DNA from: Desulfuromonadales bacterium
GTDB lineage: Bacteria; Desulfobacterota; Desulfuromonadia; Desulfuromonadales; Geopsychrobacteraceae
DNA length: 41,329 bases
NCBI GenBank assembly: GCA_019429255.1
Contig: JAHYIY010000023.1
Location: forward strand, 1 to 41,329
Direction: 5' to 3'
Shown here: positions 40,873 to 41,329 of the stretch, piece after piece
Layout: every line of letters starts with the position of its first letter
Position numbering within the stretch: the stretch's first letter is position 1
Notes under the pieces: model-generated
The model's input: only the letters and a program-made list of their open reading frames with translations
What the model was told of the DNA's origin: nothing
Database searches by the model: none
Program-made: the position numbers and the translations under genes

Positions 40873-41086
40873 TTTTCAACTCCACCAAGGTTAATCGATA
40901 GTGTGAGCCGCGCCAAGGTTGCAGCAGCGACTGTACCTGAATTTATCGTTCCGATAGTCATTCTGGCGGCGAGAGCGACTAAGCCTGCGCCAGTTTAAAC
41001 TCAATCAAGGACGTTATCCAGTAAATCACGTTTATCCCTGGAGTACAGGGGACAAAGAGTCAAATCTGAGCTGTTTATCCGCTGCG

Positions 41087-41329
41087 TTATCCTGCCATGC
41101 GTTCCGGTTCCTCGATCCAGGCCTGCTGCAGCGACAGGTGCCGCAGGAACTCGGCGGCAAACAGGAACTGCTCAGACTGAACCGGCACGTTAATCTGCTC
41201 GTCGCCACGCTGCACCGAAAGCGCATAGCCGCTCTTTTCGTTGCGCACCCAGCGCTCGACCGTCAAGCGCGTCTGGATTTCGCCATCGGGACCGGTAAAA
41301 GAGTGATTGAGGCTCTCCTGACCACCATC
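41087..41329 (-). CDS. C-terminal part of an unidentified gene (cut by window end)
   Basis: An uninterrupted frame of 80 codons runs from the window edge to TAA at 41087-41089, ending EERM-like IEEPERMAG. The visible part is soluble and polar (HSFTGPDGEIQTRLTVERWVRNEKSGYALSVQ; QFLFAAEFLRHLSLQQAW). Codon-like composition and lack of stops support a real gene whose start lies outside. No family recognised. It is 214 bp upstream of hgcA on the same strand. Confidence 0.6.
   Translation of the reverse strand, partial: DGGQESLNHSFTGPDGEIQTRLTVERWVRNEKSGYALSVQRGDEQINVPVQSEQFLFAAEFLRHLSLQQAWIEEPERMAG

Noticed and set aside
40626-40961. 111-codon minus-strand frame covering the hgcA 5' region
   Set aside because: It is a shifted frame over the hgcA N-terminus; the HgcA-like residues are in the other frame with the UGA, and this frame has no HgcA similarity.

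Overview
The window looks like a piece of a Desulfuromonadia-type (Geobacter/Desulfuromonas relatives) chromosome. The pointers are a glyoxylate-bypass operon with a long isocitrate lyase, a gene pair resembling the Geobacter SfrAB oxidoreductase, an acetate/monocarboxylate transport block next to a sigma-54 two-component system, and an hgcAB mercury-methylation pair. This placement is inference from gene content; no rRNA or tRNA gene was seen.

Layout. 1-5.6 kb (minus): malate synthase and isocitrate lyase in an operon, followed by gcvT. 6.1-7.3 kb: a glyoxylate aminotransferase, so the first 7 kb links acetate-derived glyoxylate to glycine and one-carbon units. 7.35-11.5 kb: def-fmt-rsmB-rpe and a lipoprotein behind a clear sigma-70 promoter. 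11.7-16.4 kb: sfrB-sfrA, with a UUG start for sfrB. 16.4-18.5 kb (minus): nifU/iscU-like, plsY, mltG. 18.5-24.7 kb: small membrane protein, a YbiT-like ABC-F ATPase with a terminator-like leader, a spermidine-synthase-like protein, an S4 protein, an exported MsrB, a beta-barrel protein and a hypothetical, interspersed with repeats. 24.7-26.1 kb: a MerA-like disulfide oxidoreductase lacking the MerA tail cysteines. 26.2-32.5 kb: double-Cache histidine kinase, NtrC-type regulator, small membrane protein, acetate-transporter-family protein and an OFA-type MFS transporter with a -24/-12 promoter and two matching upstream sites. 32.9-38.9 kb: pduO, rsmE, rsgA, thiamine-binding protein, hflKC and an RluA-type synthase. 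39.3-40.9 kb (minus): hgcA and hgcB. A gene cut by the window edge lies at the end.

The most striking observation is at hgcA. The annotatable open frame (from GTG 40713) lacks its N-terminus. Read upstream in the same frame, HgcA-like sequence continues to a UGA, and beyond it to an ATG at 40872 with a strong Shine-Dalgarno. The UGA directly follows a Cys codon (C-UGA-G-P). It is followed by an 8-bp stem with a GGA apical loop 19-21 nt downstream, which is the geometry of a bacterial SECIS element. I infer that this HgcA may be a selenoprotein with selenocysteine at residue 25.

The second theme is a family of short non-autonomous insertion elements (about 128-156 bp; ends GTAACTATTCAGC or close variants). 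Five copies have visible 8-bp target duplications. One copy lies between hgcA and hgcB and another between the ABC-F gene and its downstream neighbour. GTAA ends and 8-bp duplications suggest they are mobilised by an IS66-family transposase encoded elsewhere.
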